Translations under genes and position numbers: made by a program
In this document: piece after piece, positions 17,661 through 26,265 of the stretch
How positions within the stretch are numbered: the stretch's first letter is position 1
How the letters are laid out: every line of letters starts with the position of its first letter
NCBI RefSeq assembly: GCF_006937785.1
Contig: NZ_SJEE01000006.1
Location: forward strand, 62,001 to 126,000
Source: Pseudanabaena sp. UWO311
GTDB taxonomy: Bacteria > Cyanobacteriota > Cyanobacteriia > Pseudanabaenales > Pseudanabaenaceae
Reading direction: 5' to 3'
Length of the DNA: 64,000 bases
Notes under the pieces: generated by a model
Seen by the model: the letters and a program-made list of their open reading frames with translations, nothing else
What the model was told of the DNA's origin: nothing
Database searches by the model: none

Positions 17661-17906
17661 ACCAACTTGACAAAAAACACCCACTAACTATTCTTTACAG
17701 AAAGTCTTGAAATCACTGCTCATACTATGGTTTCTCTAGAGAAAAATTGATGTAATCCCTGTAAGGTGCAAACCATCTTGATTAGCCAATTTGCTTACAC
17801 TAAAGTATGACAAATTGTTAACTCTTTAAGCTAATCTTAAGACTGTGTGATGTGAGAGTAGCTGCTTGTTTTACGACAGGCAAATTTTTATTATTGTCAG
17901 TGAGCC

Positions 17907-19892
17907 ATGAGCAAGCAAAAAAATAAGCCAGAAGATTTTAATAATCGCGTAGAAGAGACCGAAAATCTTAAACAAAAGCCAGCTTTTCGGCCTAAATTGC
18001 GACATATCTTAGTAATGCTGTTCTTAGGCGTTGTAATTAGTGGTGCAGCGGCAAGAACTTGGCAAATTAGTAACAAACCAAAATCAATAGAGCCGATCGC
18101 TCAAGATCCCAACTCGCCAATCAAACTGTTTGATAATAATGGGTATCCAATCTTAAACCCACCTCCACCAGCGGATGCCGAAGTCTGGGAATGCGAAGTG
18201 ACCATTGTTGGGGGGTCTTTGGGTGGAGTCGCAGCTGCTTATCACTCAATGAAAACTGGGGCAACAACTTGCTTAATCGAACTTACGCCGATGCTAGGTG
18301 GACAGGTGAGTTCACAGGGAGTTAGTGCGATCGATGAATCTTTACTCATGCGCTATCGTCAGAAATTCCCCCTTAGTTGGACGCATTTTAAAAACATTAT
18401 TGCCAGCCAGCCAGCTTTACCAGACAAATATTCGTACTTAAAGCCAGGGGGAGTGGTAGCAGATACCAATAGTTGCTGGGTTGGCAATCTTTGCTTTACG
18501 CCCTATTCAGGAGAACTAGCCTCCGAAGAATTTTTGCGTGAATCCCAGCGCTCTGCGCCAAAAAGCAGATGGAGTACGCAGATTGCTTTTAAAGGAGCAA
18601 GTTTTAATGAAAAAGGCGATCGCATTACGGCTATCCATGCTGTAGCTCGAACGCCTCGCGATCCAAATTATTTACCGCAAGGTCGCTTATCTCGCGAAAT
18701 AAAAAGCTGGTTTAACTGGAACTCTGACGAAACTTTTATCAAGAAGCCAATTCGTTTACAAGCTCCCGCAGGTAAGCAGATGGTCGTGATTGACTCCACT
18801 GATACAGCCGAAGTAATTGCTTGGGCAAATCTTCCTCACCGTTTAGGTGCTGAAGGTTTTGCCACAACAGGTGAAGTTCATGCCGTAGCCGACAATCCAG
18901 AATGCACGCAAGCATTTACATTCCCATTTGTTCTGAAAATTGCCGATGATGAAGGGCGATCGCTTAAGGAACTACGTAAAGTACAGCCAGGCTATTCCCG
19001 TGAAGAGCATCGCAAAGACTATGACTTGGGTAGATTCCCCATGTTTGAAGGCAACAGCGTATTCAACTATCGCCGTATTGTCAGCATGAAGCGTGATGAC
19101 CCATTTAAGGCAACTCCTGCCAAAGGCGATATGACCGTCATTAACTGGAATCGAGGTAATGATTGGGGGATAATGAATCCACCTTTAATTTTGACTGACA
19201 AACAAATTCAAGACTCTGGACAGCAACAGAACTGGCTAGGCGGCTTAAATACCTCAGCCCTTAAGGATGGCGAAAATCATGCTCTGTTATTTGCCGAATG
19301 GATCATGGATAAACATGCATCCGCACAATTTCCTTTACGGCTAATGTCTGGGCCTGATAGTCCGATGCCCACCGAGTCTGGATTAAGTATGTATCCATAT
19401 ATCCGCGAAGGTCGGCGTATTTTAGGGCGCTCAGCCTATGGTCAGGCAGAATTTCTCATGCGTGAGCAAGATATTCGTAATGATATGGATGGTGGACGAA
19501 ATTTTAATGCTACTTCGATTGGGTTGACACACTATGCGATCGACATGCATGGTTGTCGCTATCGCAATTGGGAACCATCGAAAGCACCAAGCTCGGCTCC
19601 TGCTAACGAAGACAAAGTCCGCCCAATTATTTTGCCGTTTGAGAGTTTAATTCCTCAACGTATTGATAATTTATTGATGGGTGGTAAGGCGATCGCGGTT
19701 AGTCACATTGTCAATGGTGCAACTCGCATTCATGTAGGGGAATGGTCAGCAGGTGCCGCCGCAGGAGCTGCGGCGGCTTGGATTGTCTTACAAGATGATC
19801 CGTCGCTAACACCGCAGGCAATTCTTGATCGCGGTAGGATTGGCGATCTGCAAGCGCTTCTAAAAGCACAAGGCATGTTAGTGGAATGGTAA
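17907..19892 (+). CDS. Membrane-anchored FAD-dependent oxidoreductase
   Basis: A 661-residue protein. A cytoplasmic basic N-terminus is followed by one membrane segment (about residues 33-52) and a linker. The FAD-binding Rossmann motif VTIVGGSLGGVAAAYHSM starts near residue 97, and a second signature near the end (IDNLLMGGKAIAVSHI) is typical of FAD-dependent oxidoreductases of the PF12831 type. The catalytic domain probably faces the periplasm or lumen. It stands alone, with a T-rich hairpin after the stop. Substrate and electron partner are unknown. Confidence 0.8.
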   Translation: MSKQKNKPEDFNNRVEETENLKQKPAFRPKLRHILVMLFLGVVISGAAARTWQISNKPKSIEPIAQDPNSPIKLFDNNGYPILNPPPPADAEVWECEVTIVGGSLGGVAAAYHSMKTGATTCLIELTPMLGGQVSSQGVSAIDESLLMRYRQKFPLSWTHFKNIIASQPALPDKYSYLKPGGVVADTNSCWVGNLCFTPYSGELASEEFLRESQRSAPKSRWSTQIAFKGASFNEKGDRITAIHAVARTPRDPNYLPQGRLSREIKSWFNWNSDETFIKKPIRLQAPAGKQMVVIDSTDTAEVIAWANLPHRLGAEGFATTGEVHAVADNPECTQAFTFPFVLKIADDEGRSLKELRKVQPGYSREEHRKDYDLGRFPMFEGNSVFNYRRIVSMKRDDPFKATPAKGDMTVINWNRGNDWGIMNPPLILTDKQIQDSGQQQNWLGGLNTSALKDGENHALLFAEWIMDKHASAQFPLRLMSGPDSPMPTESGLSMYPYIREGRRILGRSAYGQAEFLMREQDIRNDMDGGRNFNATSIGLTHYAIDMHGCRYRNWEPSKAPSSAPANEDKVRPIILPFESLIPQRIDNLLMGGKAIAVSHIVNGATRIHVGEWSAGAAAGAAAAWIVLQDDPSLTPQAILDRGRIGDLQALLKAQGMLVEW

Positions 19893-19896
19893 GACC

Positions 19897-19930
19897 AAAA
19901 CACAAAATGGCTACGCCATTTTGTGTTTTT
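19897..19930 (+). terminator. Terminator hairpin after the FAD oxidoreductase
   Basis: AAAACACAAAATGGC (19897-19911) pairs perfectly with 19915-19929 over a TAC loop, ending in T residues. A near-copy with paired substitutions in both arms is at 24267. Confidence 0.8.
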
Positions 19931-20045
19931 ACAGCTGTCACCAAGTGTACTAGGACATAAAACCCAAGAATTGGTTGGCGGCGCTCCGCGCCGCCAACCA
20001 ATTCTTGGGTTTTGATTTGTCCTAAGACAAGTGACATTAGCTATA
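19931..20045. mobile_element. MITE-like element inserted in a hairpin repeat
   Basis: Imperfect terminal inverted repeats begin AGCTGTCAC on the left and end GTGACATTAGCT on the right, with TAGGACA/TGTCCTA inside. The centre is a 26-bp perfect hairpin, 19959-19984 with 19988-20013, with loop TCC. It separates a hairpin and a CCCTTACAGGGTTT unit that are adjacent in the copy at 24267-24362. Confidence 0.6.
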
Positions 20046-20100
20046 AACCCTTACAGGGTTTGGTCTTTAATTCACAAAAGTGTTGTCACACTTATGTGAA
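20046..20100. repeat. Short double-hairpin repeat, copy 1
   Basis: AAACCCTTACAGGGTTT is followed by TTCACAAAAGTG and CACTTATGTGAA, pairing imperfectly. The same pair of units is found at 24304-24362. Confidence 0.6.
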
Positions 20101-20103
20101 TTG

Positions 20104-20164
20104 ATATAAATCAAGAAAAATGGGGGTAGTGCTACGCACTACCCCCATTTTTCTTGATTTATAT
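20104..20164 (-). terminator. 29-bp hairpin at the 3' end of the DUF3082 gene
   Basis: 20104-20132 pairs perfectly with 20136-20164 over a TAC loop. The right arm overlaps the last codons and stop of the DUF3082 gene. It is likely a bidirectional transcription stop. Confidence 0.75.
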
Positions 20165-20473
20165 TTGTGGTTTACTGAAAATATTGGAAAACATTTGCTT
20201 AATCGTTAGCAGTACCAAACCAATAGCAATCACAGCAAAAATCATAGTTGCGCCAGTACCGACCGCTAACAATAAAGTACGAACTAATGTTGCAAGCCGA
20301 TTGGCCAGAGTATTTGTTGTCTGTAAAGGGGCTAAAGACAGCTTGTGCGCCATCATATTTGTAAATGAGTAAAGCCCAGTGGCGAGAGTAGCCGAAATTG
20401 CTACCCCTGTAAGATTCTTAAAAAGAGATGGAGTAGTATCTTGTACAGATTTAGGTGGGGCTTCTTCAGTCAT
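20159..20473 (-). CDS. DUF3082 membrane protein
   Basis: A 104-residue protein with a polar N-terminus and two hydrophobic helices (about residues 22-45 and 68-92) joined by a loop containing TTNTLANRLATLVRTLL. The pattern matches DUF3082, a family conserved in cyanobacteria, of unknown function and probably thylakoid or plasma membrane. It is monocistronic. Its stop codon lies inside a 29-bp hairpin. Confidence 0.8.
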   Translation of the reverse strand: MTEEAPPKSVQDTTPSLFKNLTGVAISATLATGLYSFTNMMAHKLSLAPLQTTNTLANRLATLVRTLLLAVGTGATMIFAVIAIGLVLLTIKQMFSNIFSKPQI

Positions 20474-20607
20474 ATCTGGCTTGCAAATTCGTAACTAGAT
20501 TTTGTAACTAAATGAGAACAGGTAACGGCAAATATTGTCGTTACCTGTTCTTAACATATATTTGCGACTTGCGATCGCATAAAAATCACTTTAGAAGGCA
20601 AAAAACT

Positions 20608-20692
20608 TAATATCTTTGACCACAAAATGATTTAAGATATCCGCACTCAACACAAAAATGCTAGTCCCACTGGAAACAGTGGGCTTTTTTCT
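20608..20692 (+). ncRNA. Candidate small RNA ending in a terminator
   Basis: A 7-bp stem, ATATCTT (20610-20616) with AAGATAT (20634-20640), is followed by an unpaired CGCACTCAACACAAAAATGC. A clear terminator then occurs: CCCACTG-GAAA-CAGTGGG (20666-20683) and six T residues. No gene precedes this terminator on the plus strand. The layout recalls cyanobacterial Yfr1, but the conserved Yfr1 core is not intact. The 5' end is a guess. Confidence 0.4.
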
Positions 20693-20749
20693 GTGTACTT
20701 TTATCATTGCACAAATGTTTGTGCGGTGCGACAACGAAATTTATATGAC

Positions 20750-20806
20750 AACATTTAAAAAGACAAGAGGCAGTGCAAAGCACTGCCTCTTGTCTTTTTA
20801 AATGTT
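20750..20806. repeat. 27-bp perfect hairpin
   Basis: 20750-20776 pairs with 20780-20806 over an AAA loop at a GTGC/GCAC apex. Part of the arm (AAAAAG, GAGGCAG) is shared with the hairpin at 22455. Confidence 0.8.
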
Positions 20807-20978
20807 AGTCGCTTCAAGCATTATGGCTCTTGAGCGTAAGCAAATATTGCATATAACATTTACATAACTTCCATATATCTTTTTAATAACAAAACTATAC
20901 TGAGAATCGCTTTTAAATAGTTAAAAAAGTGAATAATATCTATAACAAATACTTTCCAAAGCTTTTTCCGTAAGAAAC

Positions 20979-21073
20979 TATAGCAATTCTAAATGGTTTA
21001 TGAAAGCGTACCCCAAGGTAGCGTGGCTCTCATAAACCATTTAATCTCACACCTCATTTAGAATTGCTGTATA
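20979..21073. mobile_element. MITE-like element, AGCAATTCTAAATG family, copy 1
   Basis: TATAGCAATTCTAAATG (20979-20995) is inverted as CATTTAGAATTGCT plus GTATA (21055-21073). A second inner inverted repeat is built on AAATGGTTTATGA. A related element is at 41301-41393. Confidence 0.65.
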
Positions 21074-21118
21074 AGCTTTAAGTATTGTCTAGCTAATACT
21101 TTAAAGAATGGAATCATC

Positions 21119-22447
21119 ATGTTCTGGACAGCAGATCGTATTTACTCTCAAGGAATTGAACAAGCGCAACAAAGAATTTATGAATTCTTTTTAGAAATAG
21201 TGCGCCGTAAATCCCCAGATGAAGTACTGGCTGATTTCAAGAATTTATTCGTAAATTTTAGTGAGAGTCATAACCCCGAGATTACTGAAGCACTAGATCA
21301 AATTTTGACTGCATATAATGAAAAAGAGTTTTTTTATACGCTAAGACGTTGCTGTTATATTCTCATTAACAATTGGACGGTTAGTAACAATCGAGTGAGT
21401 ATTCAATCATTGATTGATATTTTTAGCCATCCTTCAATTCATAAAAAGCCAAAATCTATTAAATTAAGAACAATTAGAATCTGGTTGCAAATGTTTATCC
21501 AGAGTGAAGATTTTCAATCTTTACAACTATTTGCGCTACATCTAGATGATCATCACAAACAAGATCAAAAGTGGGGAAATCGATTTGCCTCGTACTTGCT
21601 CGCTTATCAGTATACTAATCCTGCAAGTCCTCTAGAACAAAGACAAGCTGCAAATTTATTAGCCCAAAAACTAAAAAACAAGTTTAAGTTTGATTTGGCT
21701 ATGTATACTGCGCGTGTTGGCAACCATTCATCGCTACAAAATCAGCAAACAAATCCGACGAGTTTAAGCAATAACGTTATTAATCTTGTTACACTCATGC
21801 TCACTAAAAAGAGTGTATTGAACTGTCAAAAGCTAGCTATTAATTTTCTTGAGAATACTAAGGATTCATCTTATCAAGAATTCAAAATCAGCTTGCTTAA
21901 ATATCTTGATTTCTCTGTTACTGATGTCGAAATATCTGAGACAGTCCAAACTAAACTACAAGATGGCTTGTTGGAATTTAAATCAAACCATGATGATTAT
22001 CCTGTTAATATATCCTTGATTTTAAAAGCCACAAAGTACTTAATTAGCGAAATCACGATCAGCGATCGCGATCAACCAACTGAGTTATTTAATATTTTAC
22101 TGCATCATACAAACCCAATTAATTTAGTTGTATTACTCCTCAAGATTTTATTGATTAGTGAATCTATTCGTCCGTATCTAGAACTAAGAGTAGCAGCCAT
22201 AATTAAGTACTACAGTCAATATAGTGAAACCAAGTGTAAATCGGTGATTGCATTTATCGATATGCTTAATATCGCTTTAGCAATTTATGCTGGCGAAACC
22301 CGTTACAACATTGTGAAAATGAATCCATATGAATTGTCAAATTCACAGGAAAATGACTCTCAATCAGATTCAAATATTTCTGCTTCAGATTCAAATATTT
22401 CTGCTTTTGACACTAGAAAATATCGGATTTTTTCACAAGCTCGATAA
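21119..22447 (+). CDS. Hypothetical alpha-helical protein
   Basis: A 442-residue soluble protein I do not recognise. It is rich in leucine and isoleucine helices without membrane segments or cofactor motifs, which suggests an alpha-solenoid or scaffold. The C-terminus is low complexity and contains a 21-base tandem duplication (22364-22384 and 22385-22405) encoding SDSNISA twice. The gene is A/T-rich and monocistronic. It is followed by a strong hairpin shared with the convergent GMC oxidoreductase gene. Confidence 0.6.
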   Translation: MFWTADRIYSQGIEQAQQRIYEFFLEIVRRKSPDEVLADFKNLFVNFSESHNPEITEALDQILTAYNEKEFFYTLRRCCYILINNWTVSNNRVSIQSLIDIFSHPSIHKKPKSIKLRTIRIWLQMFIQSEDFQSLQLFALHLDDHHKQDQKWGNRFASYLLAYQYTNPASPLEQRQAANLLAQKLKNKFKFDLAMYTARVGNHSSLQNQQTNPTSLSNNVINLVTLMLTKKSVLNCQKLAINFLENTKDSSYQEFKISLLKYLDFSVTDVEISETVQTKLQDGLLEFKSNHDDYPVNISLILKATKYLISEITISDRDQPTELFNILLHHTNPINLVVLLLKILLISESIRPYLELRVAAIIKYYSQYSETKCKSVIAFIDMLNIALAIYAGETRYNIVKMNPYELSNSQENDSQSDSNISASDSNISAFDTRKYRIFSQAR

Positions 22448-22454
22448 TAAGACC

Positions 22455-22495
22455 AAAAAGCATGAGGCAGAGCATCGCTCTGCCTCATGCTTTTT
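22455..22495. terminator. Bidirectional terminator between convergent genes
   Basis: A 19-bp perfect stem (22455-22473 with 22477-22495), ATC loop, A-run on one side and T-run on the other. It reaches into the GMC gene stop. Confidence 0.85.
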
Positions 22496-24155
22496 AAAAA
22501 ATACCTTTACGCATTCCTTCGGCAATAAACTCACCTGCCCTTGCAGTAATCGCCATCTCAGTCAAAGTAGGACTTTGCCAGCCTGAAGATGCCCAGCAAG
22601 CTCCATCAGTAACAAAAAGATTAGGAGCATCCCATACTTGGTTGTTAGCATTCACTACTGAGTTTGTAGGAGAAGTTCCCATTCTTGCGCCACCCACTTC
22701 GTGAATGTAATAACCTGGAGGAGATGAAAACGCCATATTTTCTTCCATGCGGCTCACAAAATCCGCAAAGATTGGAACATGGAACATATCGGTTAACTTC
22801 ATATTCTGACCGCCAGCAAGCTTAATGATTTCATCAATCTGCTGATGCATATGGTCTAGCATAAGATGTTCATTTTCTGACCAAGCACATTCGATATGGG
22901 GAACAGGAATTCCCCATGCATCAACGACTTCATTGCTTAATTGAATTTGATTTTTATAACGAGGTAAAACTTCTCCATGGGCAATCAGAAAACCAATGGA
23001 ACCCGAACCAACTTTACGGACAATACTTGGTAAATCAAAGCGCTGCACCCCTCCCCAAATGCCATAGCCACGCAAAAAATTCTCCTGTTGTGATTCTAAA
23101 TTAGTAAAGCAGGGAATAAAAAAGCTATCACATCCCGAAAGGTCAAAGGTTTTAGGTTGCTTGATATTTGGTAAGAAAAAGAAAGTGGAAGTAGATACGT
23201 GATCCATCAGATAGTGTCCTAGCATTCCTGAAGGGTTGGTTAAACCCGCAGGTTGATATTGCTCGGTGGAATGTAAGAGAATCCTCACCGACTCAATCGT
23301 AGAAGCACATAAGACAACGGTTCGCGCAAATACCTCATGGATGGTTTTGCTGTTGCGATCGCGATATACCACACCACGAGCTTTGCGAGTATCTGGGTCA
23401 AAGATGACATGACTGACTACAGCATCCGATCGCAAAGTCACATTACCCGTTGCGATCGCTGCCTTGAGCGAAGAGCCAAGACTGGAATACATCGGCCAAG
23501 GTTGCTCTGGGGTGGGGCGGTGCAGAGCAAAGCCCCTTGATGGGATTAGGCAACGGTCAGACCAATTTGCTTCCACAACTTGCTTCAGATGCAGTTCGGC
23601 GGGAGTAAGCGGTAACGTGGGTTGATATTCGCCATCGGGAAGTTGGGCTAAACCTTCTTGGCTGCCATACACCTGAAAAAATCTTTCCAATTTACCGTAG
23701 TAAGGTGCGAGATCTGCATGGGCGATCGGCCAGTCTTGTTCATGTCCATCACGACTTGCTGCTTTAAATTCATAATCCGATAGCCGCAGTGTAATTCCAC
23801 CCCAAGTTAAGCTTTTGCCGCCCACCTGCCGACCACGAATCCAGAAAAATGGCTGATCTTCTGGTGTGGTATAAGGATTGTCTTTCTCATCAATAAACAA
23901 GTCAGGGTTTGCTTTCCAATACCCAGGGTGCATTGATTGGTAAGACTGCCGCTTAGAAATGGCAAGATTGTAAAAGCGCTTTGCCATATCTCTGACCTGA
24001 TGTCCTAGATCTGCCTTGGCATCGGGTGTGCGACCTGCCTCTAAGACAAGGACTTTGAGACCACGTTCGCTCAATTCTTTTGCCGCAACGCCGCCATTGG
24101 CTCCAGAGCCAACCACGATCGCATCATAAATTTCTGAAGAGGTATGGGTACTCAT
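22494..24155 (-). CDS. GMC-family FAD oxidoreductase
   Basis: A 553-residue flavoprotein of the glucose-methanol-choline family. The start MSTHTSSEIYDAIVV is at ATG 24155; a TTG four codons upstream is weaker. The FAD dinucleotide fold reads AIVVGSGANGGVAAKELSE, the second GMC signature region is GGKSLTWGGITLRLSDYEF, and the C-terminus has ARMGTSPTNSVVNANNQ with the expected histidine replaced by R in EVGGARM. The substrate is an alcohol or sugar by family analogy. Its first 13 codons and upstream region are duplicated at 35823-35963. Confidence 0.85.
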   Translation of the reverse strand: MSTHTSSEIYDAIVVGSGANGGVAAKELSERGLKVLVLEAGRTPDAKADLGHQVRDMAKRFYNLAISKRQSYQSMHPGYWKANPDLFIDEKDNPYTTPEDQPFFWIRGRQVGGKSLTWGGITLRLSDYEFKAASRDGHEQDWPIAHADLAPYYGKLERFFQVYGSQEGLAQLPDGEYQPTLPLTPAELHLKQVVEANWSDRCLIPSRGFALHRPTPEQPWPMYSSLGSSLKAAIATGNVTLRSDAVVSHVIFDPDTRKARGVVYRDRNSKTIHEVFARTVVLCASTIESVRILLHSTEQYQPAGLTNPSGMLGHYLMDHVSTSTFFFLPNIKQPKTFDLSGCDSFFIPCFTNLESQQENFLRGYGIWGGVQRFDLPSIVRKVGSGSIGFLIAHGEVLPRYKNQIQLSNEVVDAWGIPVPHIECAWSENEHLMLDHMHQQIDEIIKLAGGQNMKLTDMFHVPIFADFVSRMEENMAFSSPPGYYIHEVGGARMGTSPTNSVVNANNQVWDAPNLFVTDGACWASSGWQSPTLTEMAITARAGEFIAEGMRKGIF

Positions 24156-24266
24156 CTTTCTTGACAAACCTTAAGCTTTTTATTTGCATGGCAACCACAG
24201 CAATTTAATATCTTGCCTGAAAATGCCCCCAGAATTGCAAAGGTTTCGCGGATTAACGTTTTATCC

Positions 24267-24362
24267 AAAACACAAAGTGGCTGCGCCACTTTGTGTTTTT
24301 ACCACCCTTACAGGGTTTGGGTCTTAATCCACTGAAGTGTTGCCACACTTTTGTGAACTGGT
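24267..24362. repeat. Hairpin plus double-hairpin repeat, uninterrupted copy
   Basis: AAAACACAAAGTGGC (24267-24281) pairs with 24285-24299 over a TGC loop. It is followed directly by CCCTTACAGGGTTT and an ACTGAAGTG/CACTTTTGTG unit. It is the same order as at 19897-20100, without the inserted element. Confidence 0.7.
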
Positions 24363-24364
24363 GT

Positions 24365-24443
24365 TATAGCCAAGTGAGCTAAGAAATAAACTCCAAATAT
24401 AGAGTTGCGCCGCAACTCTATTTTGGAGTCTCACTTGGCTATA
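24365..24443. mobile_element. 79-bp MITE-like element
   Basis: TATAGCCAAGTGAG (24365-24378) is exactly inverted at 24430-24443. The centre is a hairpin, ACTCCAAATA and TAGAGTTGC with their inverses, over a GCC loop. It carries no coding capacity. Confidence 0.75.
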
Positions 24444-24460
24444 GCTGTTATACGTTCCAC

Positions 24461-24910
24461 CTAACGTCCTTTAGTCATAGCAATAAACGCGTTGATAGCT
24501 TGCCAACAGCGTACCGAACAAGTTTCTGGAGTGATCGAATTGATTGGTATCCATTGAATTCCCTTTACCCCTATTTCTGGATCAGAGCTACTCAAAACAC
24601 AAGATGCTCTATTTACAGAACATTGATAAATAATGTTAACGTTATGGAGTAATCGGTCTTCCATAAGTGGATCGGGGAAAAAACTATCCGTTGCGGCTAA
24701 TAATTGCTTAACCTCAAAGTGAGTTATTCCTGTTTCTTCTTCGACCTCTCGCCGTAGTCCTTCTAGAATAGGTTCAGATGGTTCAAGTCCACCTCCAGGT
24801 AAATCCCAACAATCTATCTCTGGTAATGTCATTTGGTGGATCAATAAAACCTCATCTAAATCCACAAAAAGACCGTTGACTGTTACTCTCAATCTTGTCT
24901 GTTGCATCAT
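24461..24910 (-). CDS. Nudix hydrolase
   Basis: A 149-residue protein with a complete Nudix box, GGGLEPSEPILEGLRREV followed by EEETGI near residues 40-63. The box binds metal and hydrolyses nucleoside diphosphate-linked substrates. The preceding CWDLP is also typical. It lies 31 bases downstream of the HD-domain gene on the same strand, so it may be the last gene of the phosphonate cluster, though Nudix genes are not standard members. Its substrate is not predictable. Confidence 0.85.
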   Translation of the reverse strand: MMQQTRLRVTVNGLFVDLDEVLLIHQMTLPEIDCWDLPGGGLEPSEPILEGLRREVEEETGITHFEVKQLLAATDSFFPDPLMEDRLLHNVNIIYQCSVNRASCVLSSSDPEIGVKGIQWIPINSITPETCSVRCWQAINAFIAMTKGR

Positions 24911-24941
24911 GCTAAGCCATTTAGTAAGACTTTTTCTTTGC

Positions 24942-25496
24942 CTATCCTATATCCAAAAGACTGCTTTCAACCGTAGTTCTAAAACTGTTTAAATCTGGAG
25001 TTCTCAATCCTTCTACCTTTGCGAGATCGTCCCAGATTCTAAGTTTTACAGCATCTTTAGCGTAAGGCTTTAAGATAAAGATCGATGATTCTTCCTTGGA
25101 GTAAGCCCCGCCTTGCAAAAGTAAACTGCTCTTAGAATTTTCTGATAAGCTTTCATAATATGCAGGGTCTACAGCACAAAGATATCGCTTTGCCTCTACA
25201 TGTAGTGAGATCGCCTCAGTGACTGCCTCGGAGAAGAGTTTTTGTAGATATTTTGCCCCTTCATGCTCATGGCGATCGTCGATTGCCTGCTCGGTTGGAT
25301 TTTCACCAAGATCATGCAACAAATGACCAAGATCGTGCAGAAGACAAGCGGTAATCAGCTCTGGACTGGCTTTATGCTCTTTGGCAAGAGTAGCGCATTG
25401 CAAACCATGTTCTAACTGGGTAATAGGTTCGCCGCCATATTGGGCGTGACCTCTAGTTGCAAATATATCAAAGATTTCGTCAAGATCTAGTCTCAT
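24942..25496 (-). CDS. HD-domain protein of the phosphonate-associated (PhnZ-like) type
   Basis: A 184-residue metal-dependent HD-domain protein. The metal ligands are visible as LEHGLQCA, LLHDLGHLLHD and DDRHEHEG. This arrangement is the phosphonate-associated HD group that includes PhnZ, a diiron oxygenase that cleaves hydroxylated aminoethylphosphonate to glycine and phosphate. No PhnY-like hydroxylase is nearby, so the exact substrate is open. It sits directly after the cupin-like gene in a run of phosphonate genes. Confidence 0.75.
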   Translation of the reverse strand: MRLDLDEIFDIFATRGHAQYGGEPITQLEHGLQCATLAKEHKASPELITACLLHDLGHLLHDLGENPTEQAIDDRHEHEGAKYLQKLFSEAVTEAISLHVEAKRYLCAVDPAYYESLSENSKSSLLLQGGAYSKEESSIFILKPYAKDAVKLRIWDDLAKVEGLRTPDLNSFRTTVESSLLDIG

Positions 25497-25540
25497 TCTA
25501 TTACTCCTAATTACAGACTATTGAGGCTTTAAATAATATT

Positions 25541-25587
25541 GAGAGAAGTTTAAAAGTGCCGCTTCGCGGCACTTTTAAACTTCTCTC
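25541..25587 (-). terminator. 22-bp hairpin between cupin-like and HD genes
   Basis: 25541-25562 pairs with 25566-25587 over a TTC loop at a CCGC/GCGG apex. The arm is related to that at 56816. It lies between two genes of the same operon and could attenuate downstream expression. Confidence 0.75.
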
Positions 25588-25614
25588 TGGGTTTAGTTTT
25601 AGCTCAGAGCGCTA

Positions 25615-26253
25615 TTATTTGAACTCAGCCTCAAGTAAACAATTAAATTCTCTCGCAAAATCAATAGAAACACGAGCGTGAACCGCACCCTGTTTGTCAA
25701 AAAAACGTTGTTTCCCAGATCTGGGAAATACACCTTCATGCCATACATTGGGATAGATATACAAGCCACAACTGCCATCAAACCGAAAGCAAACAAAATC
25801 TTCAGGCTTAACATCATCTCCTGCTAATGCTAACGGCACAAAGAAAGGATTCTTGTCGAGAGGAAAAAATAGCTGTCCGCCATCGGGATGGTAATTAGCG
25901 TGCCATAGGAGCATTTTTTCTGGTGGGCGATCGCTTGCCACATCAGCTAGGCATGGTTCGTTCGCATAAGCCAAAATGTAATGACCGTCTACCGCTTCGT
26001 TATGTCCAAAGAGAATTCCTCCTTTCCATTCGCTTAAAAACACTCCTTCTATAGTGCCACCACCATCGCCACTATCGGGATCGACAGCCCGCCAACCCTG
26101 CGATCGCCAGCGCACGATTTCCACCCGAACATTATCGGGATCGCTTACTAAGTATCCATATCCATCTAGATTTGCGTCGGTTGCATCAACTACAGGCATG
26201 GCAACACGCCTGAGATCTTTAGGAATATTAGGATTTAGATAGTCTATGGTCAT
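25615..26253 (-). CDS. Ureidoglycolate lyase-like cupin
   Basis: A 212-residue beta-rich protein resembling the ureidoglycolate lyase (AllA-type) cupin fold: an N-terminal substrate region, a central FGHNEAVDGHYILAY strand and a C-terminal YIYPNVWHEGVFP motif that ends the fold. No allantoin pathway gene is adjacent. It is 12 bases from the FAD oxidoreductase gene inside the phosphonate cluster, so it more likely handles a product of that pathway. The exact reaction is unknown. Confidence 0.65.
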   Translation of the reverse strand: MTIDYLNPNIPKDLRRVAMPVVDATDANLDGYGYLVSDPDNVRVEIVRWRSQGWRAVDPDSGDGGGTIEGVFLSEWKGGILFGHNEAVDGHYILAYANEPCLADVASDRPPEKMLLWHANYHPDGGQLFFPLDKNPFFVPLALAGDDVKPEDFVCFRFDGSCGLYIYPNVWHEGVFPRSGKQRFFDKQGAVHARVSIDFAREFNCLLEAEFK

Positions 26254-26265
26254 AAAGATCTGTAC

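Larger units (their letters stand above)
17147..17906. other. Gene-free spacer rich in palindromes
   Basis: About 760 bases upstream of both gyrA and the FAD oxidoreductase gene. It holds the 38-base palindrome at 17462 and the MITE-like element at 17510. A 104-codon open frame on the minus strand across 17370-17684 runs through the hairpins and is not accepted as a gene. Confidence 0.75.
20474..21118. other. Spacer with sRNA candidate, hairpins and a MITE
   Basis: This 645-base gap contains a 16-bp hairpin with one G-T pair (20516-20531 with 20535-20550), a candidate small RNA (20608-20692), a 27-bp hairpin (20750-20806) and a MITE-like element (20979-21073). No protein gene is evident. Confidence 0.7.
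24156..24460. other. Spacer upstream of the GMC gene
   Basis: This 305-base gap contains the source copy of the duplicated leader (to 24250), a hairpin pair, and a MITE-like element. A truncated frame on the minus strand reads RETFAILGAFSGKILNCCGC upstream of the GMC start and matches a 42-codon ORF at 35901. Confidence 0.7.

Noticed and set aside
17370-17684. 104-codon open frame on the minus strand
   Set aside because: It is made of the inverted repeats and MITE-like element at 17462-17660; composition is that of the hairpins.
20608-20692. Definite Yfr1 assignment
   Set aside because: The conserved ACUCCUCACAC core is not intact, so only an sRNA candidate is claimed.
25599-25817. 72-codon frame with hydrophobic start
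   Set aside because: It lies in another frame of the cupin-like gene.
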